From Bacteroidia bacterium (lineage in GTDB: Bacteria > Bacteroidota > Bacteroidia > Flavobacteriales > Flavobacteriaceae), in NCBI GenBank assembly GCA_030431085.1, contig JAUIJW010000071.1, positions 1-10,365 on the forward strand: a stretch of DNA of 10,365 nt, read 5' to 3'. Both the position numbers and the translations under genes were made by a program. Below are positions 1 through 6,291 of the stretch, in pieces; positions within the stretch are counted from its first letter, which is position 1, and each line of letters starts with the position of its first letter. The notes under the pieces were generated by a model. The model did no database searches, was not told the origin of the DNA, and was given only the letters and a program-made list of their open reading frames with translations.

Positions 1-410
1 GTGATAGTAATCCTGAAAAAAATGAATTTTTAGCTATTTATAATAATACAGAGTGGGAAACATTAGAATCTGGACAAAAGATTTATTTAAAATTTTATGA
101 TAATTTAGTGAACCCTTTAGATTTATGGGTTGAATTTCCAGAGGGTAACTGCTATGTGTATCAAAAGAGTAGCGACGATGGTGTTGTAGAAGTTCTAGAT
201 AATACTAAATCTTTACTGGTCATTAAAATAACGGAAGACGATGACGCCGATCAATATGCACTCTTAATTGTTACAGCGACTAATGAAAATGATTTGGTAG
301 TCATTTTAGAAGAGTATGAAAATGGCGAACTAGATGGTAGGGTAGAGTATAATTTAGACGAATCCAGTATCAATTTAGATGATTTGATTATTTGTCCATT
401 TCCTGTTTAG
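1..410 (+). CDS. C-terminal part of an unrecognised acidic protein (5' end outside window)
   Basis: The reading frame is open from base 3 to a TAG stop at 408-410, giving 135 visible residues. A GTG at 108 could be taken as a start, but the frame stays open with protein-like composition all the way to the left edge, so this is more likely the 3' end of a longer gene. The product is strongly acidic, with runs such as TEDDDADQ, and alternates short hydrophobic strands (SLLVIKI, YALLIV, DLVVIL) with turns, which suggests a beta-rich soluble or surface domain. It ends ICPFPV. I see no membrane segment, T9SS sorting motif or catalytic motif in the visible part, and I do not recognise the family. 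Its stop lies 32 nt from the convergent msrB stop. No clear terminator hairpin separates them. Confidence 0.6.
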   Translation, partial: DSNPEKNEFLAIYNNTEWETLESGQKIYLKFYDNLVNPLDLWVEFPEGNCYVYQKSSDDGVVEVLDNTKSLLVIKITEDDDADQYALLIVTATNENDLVVILEEYENGELDGRVEYNLDESSINLDDLIICPFPV

Positions 411-442
411 TTGAACCTAAAAAAGAGACCTATATTTTTTTA

Positions 443-919
443 CTATTCTAGCTTAGTTTTTTTAAATACAATTGAGGTAGTGTTTACACAATATCTTTTA
501 CCCGTAGTGTTTTGCGGACCATCGTTAAACATATGACCTAAATGACTATCGCAGGTGGCACAAATAATTTCTGTACGAATCATACCGTGAGATTTGTCTA
601 ATACATAGTTTACTTTCCCGTCAAGGGCATCATCAAAAGAGGGCCAACCACAGTGCGATTCATATTTAGAGTTTGATGCAAACAGTTGGGTATCGCAAGC
701 TGCACAGTGATAAGTGCCTTTTTCAAAATGATTGGTATAGCCGTAATTACCCGGAGGGTCTGTACCTTTTTCTCTTAAAATATGGTACTGTTGCGGTGTA
801 AGCTGTTCTTTCCATTCAGCTTCAGTTTTAATTATTTTATTGGTATTGTTGGAACTTTTTTGAGCCATAATGTAATGATTAGTGAATAGCAATATTAAAA
901 TAATATATAATGTTTTCAT
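443..919 (-). CDS. msrB: exported peptide-methionine (R)-S-oxide reductase MsrB
   Basis: Reduces the R epimer of methionine sulfoxide in oxidised proteins. The 158-residue product has the MsrB hallmarks: two zinc-binding CxxC pairs (Cys72/Cys75 and Cys120/Cys123), the HCGWPSF motif (89-95), HGMIRTEI (111-118), HLGHMFNDGP (126-135) and the catalytic Cys144 in RYCVN. Cys90 of CGWPSF sits where recycling cysteines occur in other MsrBs, so a Cys90-Cys144 disulfide reduced by a thioredoxin-like partner is likely. Residues 1-19 form a signal peptide (Lys2, a hydrophobic core, then IMA before Gln20), so the enzyme should act in the periplasm. The start codon ATG overlaps the stop of the upstream hydrolase (ATGA), pointing to translational coupling. 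Family identity is very secure; export is inferred from the N-terminus. Confidence 0.95.
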   Translation of the reverse strand: MKTLYIILILLFTNHYIMAQKSSNNTNKIIKTEAEWKEQLTPQQYHILREKGTDPPGNYGYTNHFEKGTYHCAACDTQLFASNSKYESHCGWPSFDDALDGKVNYVLDKSHGMIRTEIICATCDSHLGHMFNDGPQNTTGKRYCVNTTSIVFKKTKLE

Positions 920-1779
920 TGAATGAACTTTACAATTTTATGAACAATGGTACTGTTTTTAAATATTTTGTGATGACCTAATCCATTTGTCAATAATAGT
1001 TTGCCATTGTGTAAACTTTGTCGAATAACTATGGCATTGCTTACATCAACATAAGTATCTTTAGTATCATGAATTATTAATGTTGGTATGGTTTGATTTA
1101 GAAGTATTTGCGATAAGGTGTAGTCGTTAAGGTTGAGGTTATGTCGCTTTGAAAAGAAAGAGTAAAGTTGATGTTTTACCAAAGTGTTTTGTTCCATTTT
1201 TTTGATAAACTTTGTTATAATCTCATCGAATGAATTTGGGGTACTTAGCAAAACAAGTTTTTCTACTGAGAGGTTTTTTTGCAATGCAGAGCTTAGAGCC
1301 ATCGCTCCATAAGAGTGACCAATAGCCGCATAAAAAGGGCCGTATTGTTTATCAATTTCTGAGATGGACTCGATAAAATCTGAATAGTGACAGGTGGTTC
1401 CGTTGGATAATCCGTGAGCAGGAGCATCAAAAGAAATAATCATCATTTTATGTTCCAGTAATTTATCGGCTAGATTGTAAAATTGAGAACCTCTCCCAGA
1501 CCAGCCGTGCACCAATAGTATTTTCTTTTTTGAATAACCATATTGGTAAATGATAATTTCTTTTTTTGCATTGGGCAATACAATTTTTTCACTTTTAGCA
1601 CTTTGTCGAAACATCAATTCTCTTTGAGGAGCCTTAAATTTAATTGGTGTGGTAAATAGTTTTGATAAGTATCTAATGTTTAGATTTTTAGAAATTACAC
1701 GTAATAATTTTCCAGTTAATATAATGTTTGGAGGTATTTTATATTGGTTAATATCAGACGTAAGCCGTATATTTTTCAT
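916..1779 (-). CDS. alpha/beta hydrolase, probable serine esterase/lipase-like enzyme
   Basis: A 287-residue alpha/beta-hydrolase-fold protein, counting from the ATG at 1779. Visible elements in order: HGWSGRG (91-97, oxyanion-hole loop), FDAPAHG (117-123), the nucleophile elbow GHSYG with Ser156 (154-158), HDTKDTYV with the likely acid Asp241, and GLGHHKI with the likely catalytic His269. The N-terminal 75 residues or so precede the core fold and resemble the extension seen in many Bacteroidota hydrolases of this type. No signal peptide is evident, so it is probably cytoplasmic. The substrate cannot be told from sequence. A longer frame opens at a TTG (1788), but that codon lies inside a good promoter box, so the ATG at 1779 is preferred. 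It is followed by msrB with a 4-nt overlap. Confidence 0.85.
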   Translation of the reverse strand: MKNIRLTSDINQYKIPPNIILTGKLLRVISKNLNIRYLSKLFTTPIKFKAPQRELMFRQSAKSEKIVLPNAKKEIIIYQYGYSKKKILLVHGWSGRGSQFYNLADKLLEHKMMIISFDAPAHGLSNGTTCHYSDFIESISEIDKQYGPFYAAIGHSYGAMALSSALQKNLSVEKLVLLSTPNSFDEIITKFIKKMEQNTLVKHQLYSFFSKRHNLNLNDYTLSQILLNQTIPTLIIHDTKDTYVDVSNAIVIRQSLHNGKLLLTNGLGHHKIFKNSTIVHKIVKFIQ

Positions 1780-1785
1780 AGTACA

Positions 1786-1818
1786 CAAATTTAGCTAAAA
1801 AATTAATCTATTCCGAAA
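1786..1818 (-). promoter_or_regulatory. Bacteroidota-type promoter for the hydrolase-msrB operon
   Basis: Reading the minus strand, TTTC (1818-1815) is followed after 21 nt by TAAATTTG (1793-1786), an exact match to the Bacteroidota -7 box TAnnTTTG with a near-match -33 box. Transcription would start within a few bases of the ATG at 1779, implying a leaderless or very short-leader mRNA. It overlaps the alternative TTG start. The call rests on motif and spacing only. Confidence 0.45.
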
Positions 1819-1866
1819 TATAAATTTATTGTACATTGCGATATCATTTAAACAAACCAATACTTT

Positions 1867-3171
1867 ATGCTTGAAAAAGGGGATAAAAAACTTATTAAAA
1901 GTTGGGCCTTTTATGATTGGGCAAACTCAGTTTATTCTTTAGTAATTAGTACAGCGGTATTTCCTATATATTATGAGTCTATTACAGCTTCAGACAGTGG
2001 TAATATTTTGTTTATGGGACATTTATTTAATACCACCTCGCTTTATAGCTACGCACTATCTTTTTCGTTTTTAGTGGTTGCTTTAATTTCACCTATTCTT
2101 TCTGGAATTGCAGACTATGCTGGTAACAAAAAAAATTACATGAAATTCTTTTGTTACTTCGGATCAGTATCTGTAATGATGCTGTATTTTTTTACAGATA
2201 CAAGTACTTTATGGGTAGGGATACTGTTTTCAATTACTGCCAGTATTGGATTTTGGGGTAGTTTAGTATTTTATAACGCTTACTTACCAGAAATTGCCTA
2301 TAGCGATCAACAAGATATGGTTAGTGCTAAAGGCTTTATCTATGGCTATATTGGTTCTGTAATCTTGCTTATATTCAATTTAAGTATGGTGCTTCATCCA
2401 GAATGGTATGGTATTGAGGATAGCACCTTGCCAGCAAGAATCTCTTTTTTAACTGTTGGACTTTGGTGGATGGGCTTCGCTCAATATACTTTTAAGTATT
2501 TACCGCATAATATTTATAATAAAAAACCTAGTAAAAAATATATCATAAGAGGTTATAGAGAGTTGAAAAAGGTAATTAACGAACTGAAAGATTTACCTGT
2601 ATTATTGAATTTCTTAATTTCTTTTTTCCTCTATAGTGTAGGCGTACAGTCAATCATTCTTTTGGCTACTATTTGGGGTAAAAAGGAAATTGGATTAGCA
2701 ACAAGTAACTTAATTATCACGATTATTTTAATTCAATTGGTAGGTATACTTGGAGCGTATTTCTTTGTGCATCTGTCAAAAAAAATAGGTAATATTGATA
2801 CCATAAAAATTACGATAATTATTTGGATTATAGTATGTACTTGGGCATATTTTTTAGATAAAAATGATCCAAATGTGTTACTAAAGTTTTACGCTATAAG
2901 CGGATTGTTAGGCATGGTTTTAGGTGCCATACAAACGCTCTCAAGATCAACATACTCTAAGTTACTACCAGAAGATACTATTGATCACACAACATTCTTT
3001 AGTTTTTTTGATGTTACAGAAAAACTAGCCATAGTATGGGGTACTTTTTTATTCGGTTTGGCAGTGGCTATAACAGAATCAATGAAAACGTCAATATTAC
3101 TACTCTGTTTGTTTTTTGTATTGAGTTTTGTTGTGCTAAATTTTATGAAGAAAACGAAGTATGTAAAATAA
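1867..3171 (+). CDS. MFS transporter of the UMF1 / Atg22-like family
   Basis: A 434-residue integral inner-membrane protein with about 12 hydrophobic segments. The N-terminus WAFYDWANSVY (13-23) is the signature of the UMF1 (Atg22-like) branch of the major facilitator superfamily. Further family features are the loop SGIADYAGNKKNYM (79-92), equivalent to MFS motif A, and QTLSRSTYSKLLPE (356-369), followed by the conserved FFSFFDVTEKLA stretch (377-388). The cytosolic loop between the two six-helix halves (about 211-245) is rich in Lys and Arg. Yeast Atg22 is a vacuolar amino-acid effluxer, but bacterial homologues have no settled substrate, so only a general efflux or uptake role can be stated. 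The gene is monocistronic: divergent from the hydrolase operon and closed by a strong terminator that begins at the base after its TAA. No exact TAnnTTTG box is visible upstream. Confidence 0.88.
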   Translation: MLEKGDKKLIKSWAFYDWANSVYSLVISTAVFPIYYESITASDSGNILFMGHLFNTTSLYSYALSFSFLVVALISPILSGIADYAGNKKNYMKFFCYFGSVSVMMLYFFTDTSTLWVGILFSITASIGFWGSLVFYNAYLPEIAYSDQQDMVSAKGFIYGYIGSVILLIFNLSMVLHPEWYGIEDSTLPARISFLTVGLWWMGFAQYTFKYLPHNIYNKKPSKKYIIRGYRELKKVINELKDLPVLLNFLISFFLYSVGVQSIILLATIWGKKEIGLATSNLIITIILIQLVGILGAYFFVHLSKKIGNIDTIKITIIIWIIVCTWAYFLDKNDPNVLLKFYAISGLLGMVLGAIQTLSRSTYSKLLPEDTIDHTTFFSFFDVTEKLAIVWGTFLFGLAVAITESMKTSILLLCLFFVLSFVVLNFMKKTKYVK

Positions 3172-3206
3172 AAAAGAGATTAGAGGATAACCTCTGAATC
3201 TCTTTT
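3172..3206. terminator. bidirectional intrinsic terminator after the UMF1 gene
   Basis: The left arm 3172-3186 (AAAAGAGATTAGAGG) pairs with 3191-3206 across an ATAA loop: 15 base pairs with one bulged G at 3196. On the plus strand the arm ends in TCTTTT. On the minus strand the hairpin is followed by TTTTTT (3175-3170) and then ATTTT, an even better U-tract. It should therefore stop the transporter mRNA and also any minus-strand read-through from the rnz operon. Confidence 0.85.
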
Positions 3207-3250
3207 GATGAGGATTTAACTAAAATGAACATCTACAAAATAATCCTCTA
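3181..3250. repeat. interspersed short inverted repeats around the terminator
   Basis: TAGAGGAT at 3181-3188, inside the terminator stem, is complementary to ATCCTCTA at 3243-3250. GAGGATT at 3210-3216 is complementary to AATCCTC at 3242-3248. Both upstream copies can therefore pair with the same downstream segment, so the structures are mutually exclusive. The repeats are short and the DNA is AT-rich, so chance or decay of an old duplicated hairpin is possible. Confidence 0.3.
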
Positions 3251-3284
3251 TGTGAATTTATCTATAATTTAGACGTATTAGAAC

Positions 3285-3292
3285 TATATTGG
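3285..3292 (+). promoter_or_regulatory. weak candidate -7 box for the CoA-binding gene
   Basis: TATATTGG differs from TAnnTTTG at one conserved base and lies 38 nt before the ATG at 3331, downstream of the terminator. No convincing TTTG -33 box is found at the expected distance. The gene needs some promoter in this gap because the terminator isolates it from the transporter; this is the best candidate I can see. Confidence 0.22.
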
Positions 3293-3330
3293 TAACAGAG
3301 CTAAGGCATTATTAACACTATTTTAACGCA

Positions 3331-3696
3331 ATGAAAAATTCATTAACTCTTATTCTTGGTGCTTCGCTAAATAAAAATAGATATGCTTATTTGGCTGCCA
3401 AAAAATTATCTGAAAAAGGCATTAAGGCTTTAGGTATTGGCTTGAAAGAGGGTAAAGTCTATCAAGTACCAATAGTAAAGAATTGGGAAGACATAAAAAA
3501 TGTAAATACAATAACTATATATTTAAGTGCTAAAAATCAGAAGCCTTATTACAAAAAGATAATAGCATCGAAGGCTAATAAAGTTATTTTTAACCCTGGA
3601 GCAGAGAATAAGGAGTTAGAAGATTTATTAGATCAAGTTAAAATTCGGTATGAAAGAGCTTGTACCTTAGTTTTATTAAGCACCAATCAATTTTAA
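3331..3696 (+). CDS. small CoA-binding (Rossmann-fold) protein, YccU-like
   Basis: A 121-residue protein matching the CoA_binding_2 family (YccU-like). The N-terminal beta strand and nucleotide loop LILGASLNKNRYAY (7-20) contain the GAS turn typical of these Rossmann domains. FNPGAEN (87-93) and the terminal EACTLVL-like segment (RACTLVLL, 109-116) match the end of the domain. The family binds CoA-type ligands in structural studies but has no firm enzymatic role; it corresponds to the nucleotide-binding part of succinyl-CoA synthetase alpha and ADP-forming acyl-CoA synthetases without the catalytic domain. No signal peptide, so cytoplasmic. It stands alone on the plus strand, and its TAA stop (3694-3696) overlaps the convergent rnz stop within the shared TTAA. 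Confidence 0.85.
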   Translation: MKNSLTLILGASLNKNRYAYLAAKKLSEKGIKALGIGLKEGKVYQVPIVKNWEDIKNVNTITIYLSAKNQKPYYKKIIASKANKVIFNPGAENKELEDLLDQVKIRYERACTLVLLSTNQF

Positions 3697-4613
3697 TCAT
3701 TTAAATAAAAACTGGCACCCTCATAAGAAAGCTCAACATTATTAAATATTTTTGAGGCCTCTATTTTAAAGGCATTTAAATCTTTATATCGACTAGAATA
3801 GTGGCCTAGCAACAACTTTTTTACTTGAGCCATTTTAGCGATTTTAGCAGCCTCTAATGCTGTTGAGTGCTTGGTAAGCTGTGCTAAATCACTATGTTTT
3901 TCTAAAAAAGTAGATTCGTGATAGAGTAAATCAACATGCTTTATTATTGGAATGATACTTTCTGTGAAGGCTGTATCACTACAATAGGCATAGGTAAAAG
4001 TTTTTTTAGGGTCGAAAGTGAGTATTGAATTGTCTACAATAGAACCATCATCTCGCGTAAAATCCCTTCCGTTTTTTAAATTTTGATAATCACAAATATC
4101 AATGTCTGGAAACTGCTTGATAGCTTCAATGTTTAGTTTTCTTTCGCCACGTTTTTCAATAAATAAAAATCCATTGGTATAGATCCTGTGCTTAAGCGGA
4201 ATGGTGTGAACTGACACATTTTTATCTTCAAAAATTAGCGTTGATGATTTAGTTTCAAGCTCGTGAATGATAAGGTTGTAATGGAGGTAAGATTTGGTGA
4301 TTTTTAATTGTAAATCGATAATCTCTTTGGCTCCTTTAGGTGCAAAAATGTGCAAATCGTTTTGCCTCTTTAATAAGCTAAAGGTAGAGATTAAGCCAAT
4401 TAAACCAAAAAAATGATCACCATGTAAATGAGAAATGAAAATGTTCTCTATTTTAGAAAATTTAAACTGAAATTTCCTCAATTGCTTTTGAGTGCCTTCA
4501 CCACAATCAATAAGGTAGCAACCATTTTTAATTTCTAAAACCTGAGATGTTGGGTGAGCATCACTTCTAGGCGTCGCAGAATGACACCCTAATATGGTGA
4601 GTTTTAAACTCAT
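3693..4613 (-). CDS. rnz: ribonuclease Z (tRNA 3' endonuclease)
   Basis: Metallo-beta-lactamase-fold endonuclease that cuts the 3' trailer from tRNA precursors before CCA addition. The 306-residue length matches short-form RNase Z (ElaC type). The zinc ligands are all visible: HLHGDH (His62, His64, Asp66, His67), His142 in PLKHR, Asp213 in CSDTAF and His271 in the terminal HYSSRY motif. The catalytic-helper His249 sits in THSTALEAA-like KHSTALEAA. The GEGTQKQL motif (38-45) and a lysine/arginine-rich exosite region near 153-190 for tRNA elbow binding are present. Cytoplasmic. It is the last gene of the pyrR operon; its ATG overlaps the stop of the upstream sorting-domain gene (ATGA), so translation is probably coupled. 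No dedicated terminator is seen after it. Confidence 0.96.
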   Translation of the reverse strand: MSLKLTILGCHSATPRSDAHPTSQVLEIKNGCYLIDCGEGTQKQLRKFQFKFSKIENIFISHLHGDHFFGLIGLISTFSLLKRQNDLHIFAPKGAKEIIDLQLKITKSYLHYNLIIHELETKSSTLIFEDKNVSVHTIPLKHRIYTNGFLFIEKRGERKLNIEAIKQFPDIDICDYQNLKNGRDFTRDDGSIVDNSILTFDPKKTFTYAYCSDTAFTESIIPIIKHVDLLYHESTFLEKHSDLAQLTKHSTALEAAKIAKMAQVKKLLLGHYSSRYKDLNAFKIEASKIFNNVELSYEGASFYLND

Positions 4614-4972
4614 TTAATCACTATCCGTTTTGAGATAACTTTAGATTTAGTTTTTAATGAATAAATATAAATACCAGATTCTAGCTCTTTGCGATAGAAT
4701 GGAATTGCGTTTGTTCCTTTTTTCGTTTTTACCTTTTGCGCATGAATGGTATTGCCAAGTAAATCTTTGACATAAAAATCTATTTCAATCTCTTCATCTG
4801 CCTGAAATCTTATTTTAGTTGTTACACTAAACGGATTTGGTGATGCTACAACCTCGCTAATCCCGTTAAGGGAATTGTTTAAAATCGCTCTATCATCAGC
4901 ATCGCTATCTTGAGCAAAACTAGTGGCGTGAAGGGTAAATAAAAAAAGAATTAAAAGTAGTTTTTTTACCAT
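4610..4972 (-). CDS. stand-alone T9SS type A sorting-domain miniprotein
   Basis: A 120-residue protein made of a signal peptide (1-20, MVKKLLLILF core, ending SFA before Gln21), an acidic linker of about 20 residues, and a domain (about 42-120) that matches the type IX secretion type A C-terminal sorting domain. Diagnostic parts are ASPNPF (43-48), DLLGN (70-74), the GIYIYSL strand (100-106) and the closing KRIVIK (115-120). Such domains normally sit at the end of large secreted or surface proteins, where they direct passage through the outer membrane. Here there is no cargo, so the role is unknown: a modulator of secretion, a small surface protein, or a relic. It sits 9 nt after the STAS-like gene and overlaps rnz by 4 nt. 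The domain call is firm; any function is inference. Confidence 0.85.
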   Translation of the reverse strand: MVKKLLLILFLFTLHATSFAQDSDADDRAILNNSLNGISEVVASPNPFSVTTKIRFQADEEIEIDFYVKDLLGNTIHAQKVKTKKGTNAIPFYRKELESGIYIYSLKTKSKVISKRIVIK

Positions 4973-4981
4973 ATAGTGTAT

Positions 4982-5335
4982 TTAAAATCCTAAATCTCTT
5001 TCAATGTCCTCCATTTCAATGATATCTTTCGCTTCTTGCAATGTAGGGACTAAATTTATTTCCTCCTCTAATTCATCAATGTCAATGTCTTTACAGATAA
5101 TAACGAATGATTTTTTATTAGAGTAATGCGCTTCAATATTTGGTGAAAGTAACAAGATTTTTTTTAAATCAACATCTTTACACCCAGATAAATCAATAAT
5201 AAGATTATCGTTGTTAAAGTTAGAATAATTTTTATTAAAAGCAACTGTAAATGTTTCAATATTTTCAACCTCTTTTCCACCGTTGGTTAAATTCGGAGTA
5301 ACCAATGTAAATTGCTTTGTTTTTTCGATATGCAT
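4982..5335 (-). CDS. STAS-like small cytoplasmic protein, function unknown
   Basis: A 117-residue protein with no signal peptide. Its layout resembles a STAS (anti-anti-sigma) domain: an N-terminal strand KQFTLVTP (7-14), a central strand and loop NLIIDLSG (44-51) where the phosphorylatable serine/aspartate loop lies in SpoIIAA-type proteins, a following helix, the strand SFVIICKDID (76-85), and an ending VPTLQEAKDIIEME (96-109) like the usual STAS 'tl.eA' helix. The acidic tail EDIERDLGF looks conserved in flavobacterial homologues as I remember them. Such proteins are sometimes labelled 'ribonuclease Z' in databases, apparently because of their neighbour; this sequence has no metallo-beta-lactamase motif and is not an RNase. 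It starts 1 nt after the pyrB stop. Fold assignment is moderate; partner and role are unknown. Confidence 0.75.
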   Translation of the reverse strand: MHIEKTKQFTLVTPNLTNGGKEVENIETFTVAFNKNYSNFNNDNLIIDLSGCKDVDLKKILLLSPNIEAHYSNKKSFVIICKDIDIDELEEEINLVPTLQEAKDIIEMEDIERDLGF

Positions 5336-5336
5336 A

Positions 5337-6269
5337 CTAACTTCTTTTAATTTGTTGGGCCAGTAAATAAATTACTGCCATTCTCACAGCGACACCGTTT
5401 TCTACTTGATTTAAAATGATAGATTGCTTAGAATCTGCAACATCACTAGTTAATTCTACTCCGCGGTTAATAGGGCCTGGATGCATGATGACAATGTCTT
5501 TATTGAGACTATCAAGTAGTTCTTTATTGATGCCAAAAAGCTGTTTATATTCTCTAATTGACGGAAAATATTTAATGTCCATTCTCTCGTGTTGAACTCT
5601 AAGAACGTTGGCCACATCGCACCATTCTAAGGCATTTTTAAGATTATTTTCATAGCCTACACCTAGTTGTGTAATGTATTTCGGAATGAGCGTTGTTGGC
5701 CCACATAATTTTACTTCTGCCCCTTGAAGTAGTAAAGCAAAGATATTTGATAATGCCACTCTAGAATGCAATATGTCGCCAATAATTACAACTTTTTTAC
5801 CTTTAACTTCGCCTAATCTCTCCCTAATAGAATAAGAGTCTAATAAGGCCTGAGTGGGGTGCTCATGAGCACCATCCCCTGCATTAATAATTTTGGCGTC
5901 CACATGTTGAGATAAAAAGTCTCCTGCACCTGCTAAGGGATGGCGCATAACAATAATATCAACCTTCATCGATAGAATATTATTGACTGTATCAATTAAT
6001 GATTCCCCTTTTTTAACCGAAGATTGCGCTGCAGAAAAGTTAATAATATCGGCCGATAATCTTTTTTGTGCTAATTCAAAAGATAGTTTGGTACGCGTAC
6101 TATTCTCAAAGAAAAGATTAGCAATTGTGATATCTCTTAGCGAAGGTACTTTTTTAATAGGTCTATTAATAACCTCTTTAAAGTGATCTGCCGTTTGAAA
6201 GATCAATTCAATATCCTTTTGGTTTAAGTGTTTGATGCCTAATAAATTTTCTACGCTTAATTGGGTCAT
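5337..6269 (-). CDS. pyrB: aspartate carbamoyltransferase catalytic subunit
   Basis: Joins carbamoyl phosphate and L-aspartate to form N-carbamoyl-aspartate, the first committed step of pyrimidine synthesis. At 310 residues it has the standard catalytic-chain length. Motifs visible: FFENSTRTKLSFE (53-65, carbamoyl-phosphate loop with Ser57-Thr-Arg-Thr), MRHPLAGAGD (108-117), HPTQALLD (137-144), GDILHSRVA (164-172), LRVQHER (223-229) and HPGPINRGVE (263-272). No regulatory chain (pyrI) is adjacent, so this is probably a catalytic trimer without PyrI-type allostery, unless pyrI lies elsewhere. It follows pyrR by 22 nt and precedes the STAS-like gene by 1 nt. The short plus-strand open frame inside it (5983-6186) is an antisense shadow. 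Confidence 0.97.
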   Translation of the reverse strand: MTQLSVENLLGIKHLNQKDIELIFQTADHFKEVINRPIKKVPSLRDITIANLFFENSTRTKLSFELAQKRLSADIINFSAAQSSVKKGESLIDTVNNILSMKVDIIVMRHPLAGAGDFLSQHVDAKIINAGDGAHEHPTQALLDSYSIRERLGEVKGKKVVIIGDILHSRVALSNIFALLLQGAEVKLCGPTTLIPKYITQLGVGYENNLKNALEWCDVANVLRVQHERMDIKYFPSIREYKQLFGINKELLDSLNKDIVIMHPGPINRGVELTSDVADSKQSIILNQVENGVAVRMAVIYLLAQQIKRS

Positions 6270-6291
6270 TTGTATTACTTAATTATTGAAT

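Noticed and set aside
411..442. Possible terminator between the left-edge gene and msrB (A-run and T-run)
   Set aside because: No complementary stem of useful length found between the A-rich and T-rich stretches.
1831..1850. Candidate promoter boxes for the UMF1 transporter (TACATTGC, TATCATTT)
   Set aside because: Each departs from TAnnTTTG at more than one conserved position or lacks the TTTG end, and no -33 box is at proper spacing; too weak to list.
5983..6186. 67-codon open frame on the plus strand inside pyrB
   Set aside because: Fully antisense to a strongly conserved pyrB region, no promoter or family resemblance; a shadow frame.
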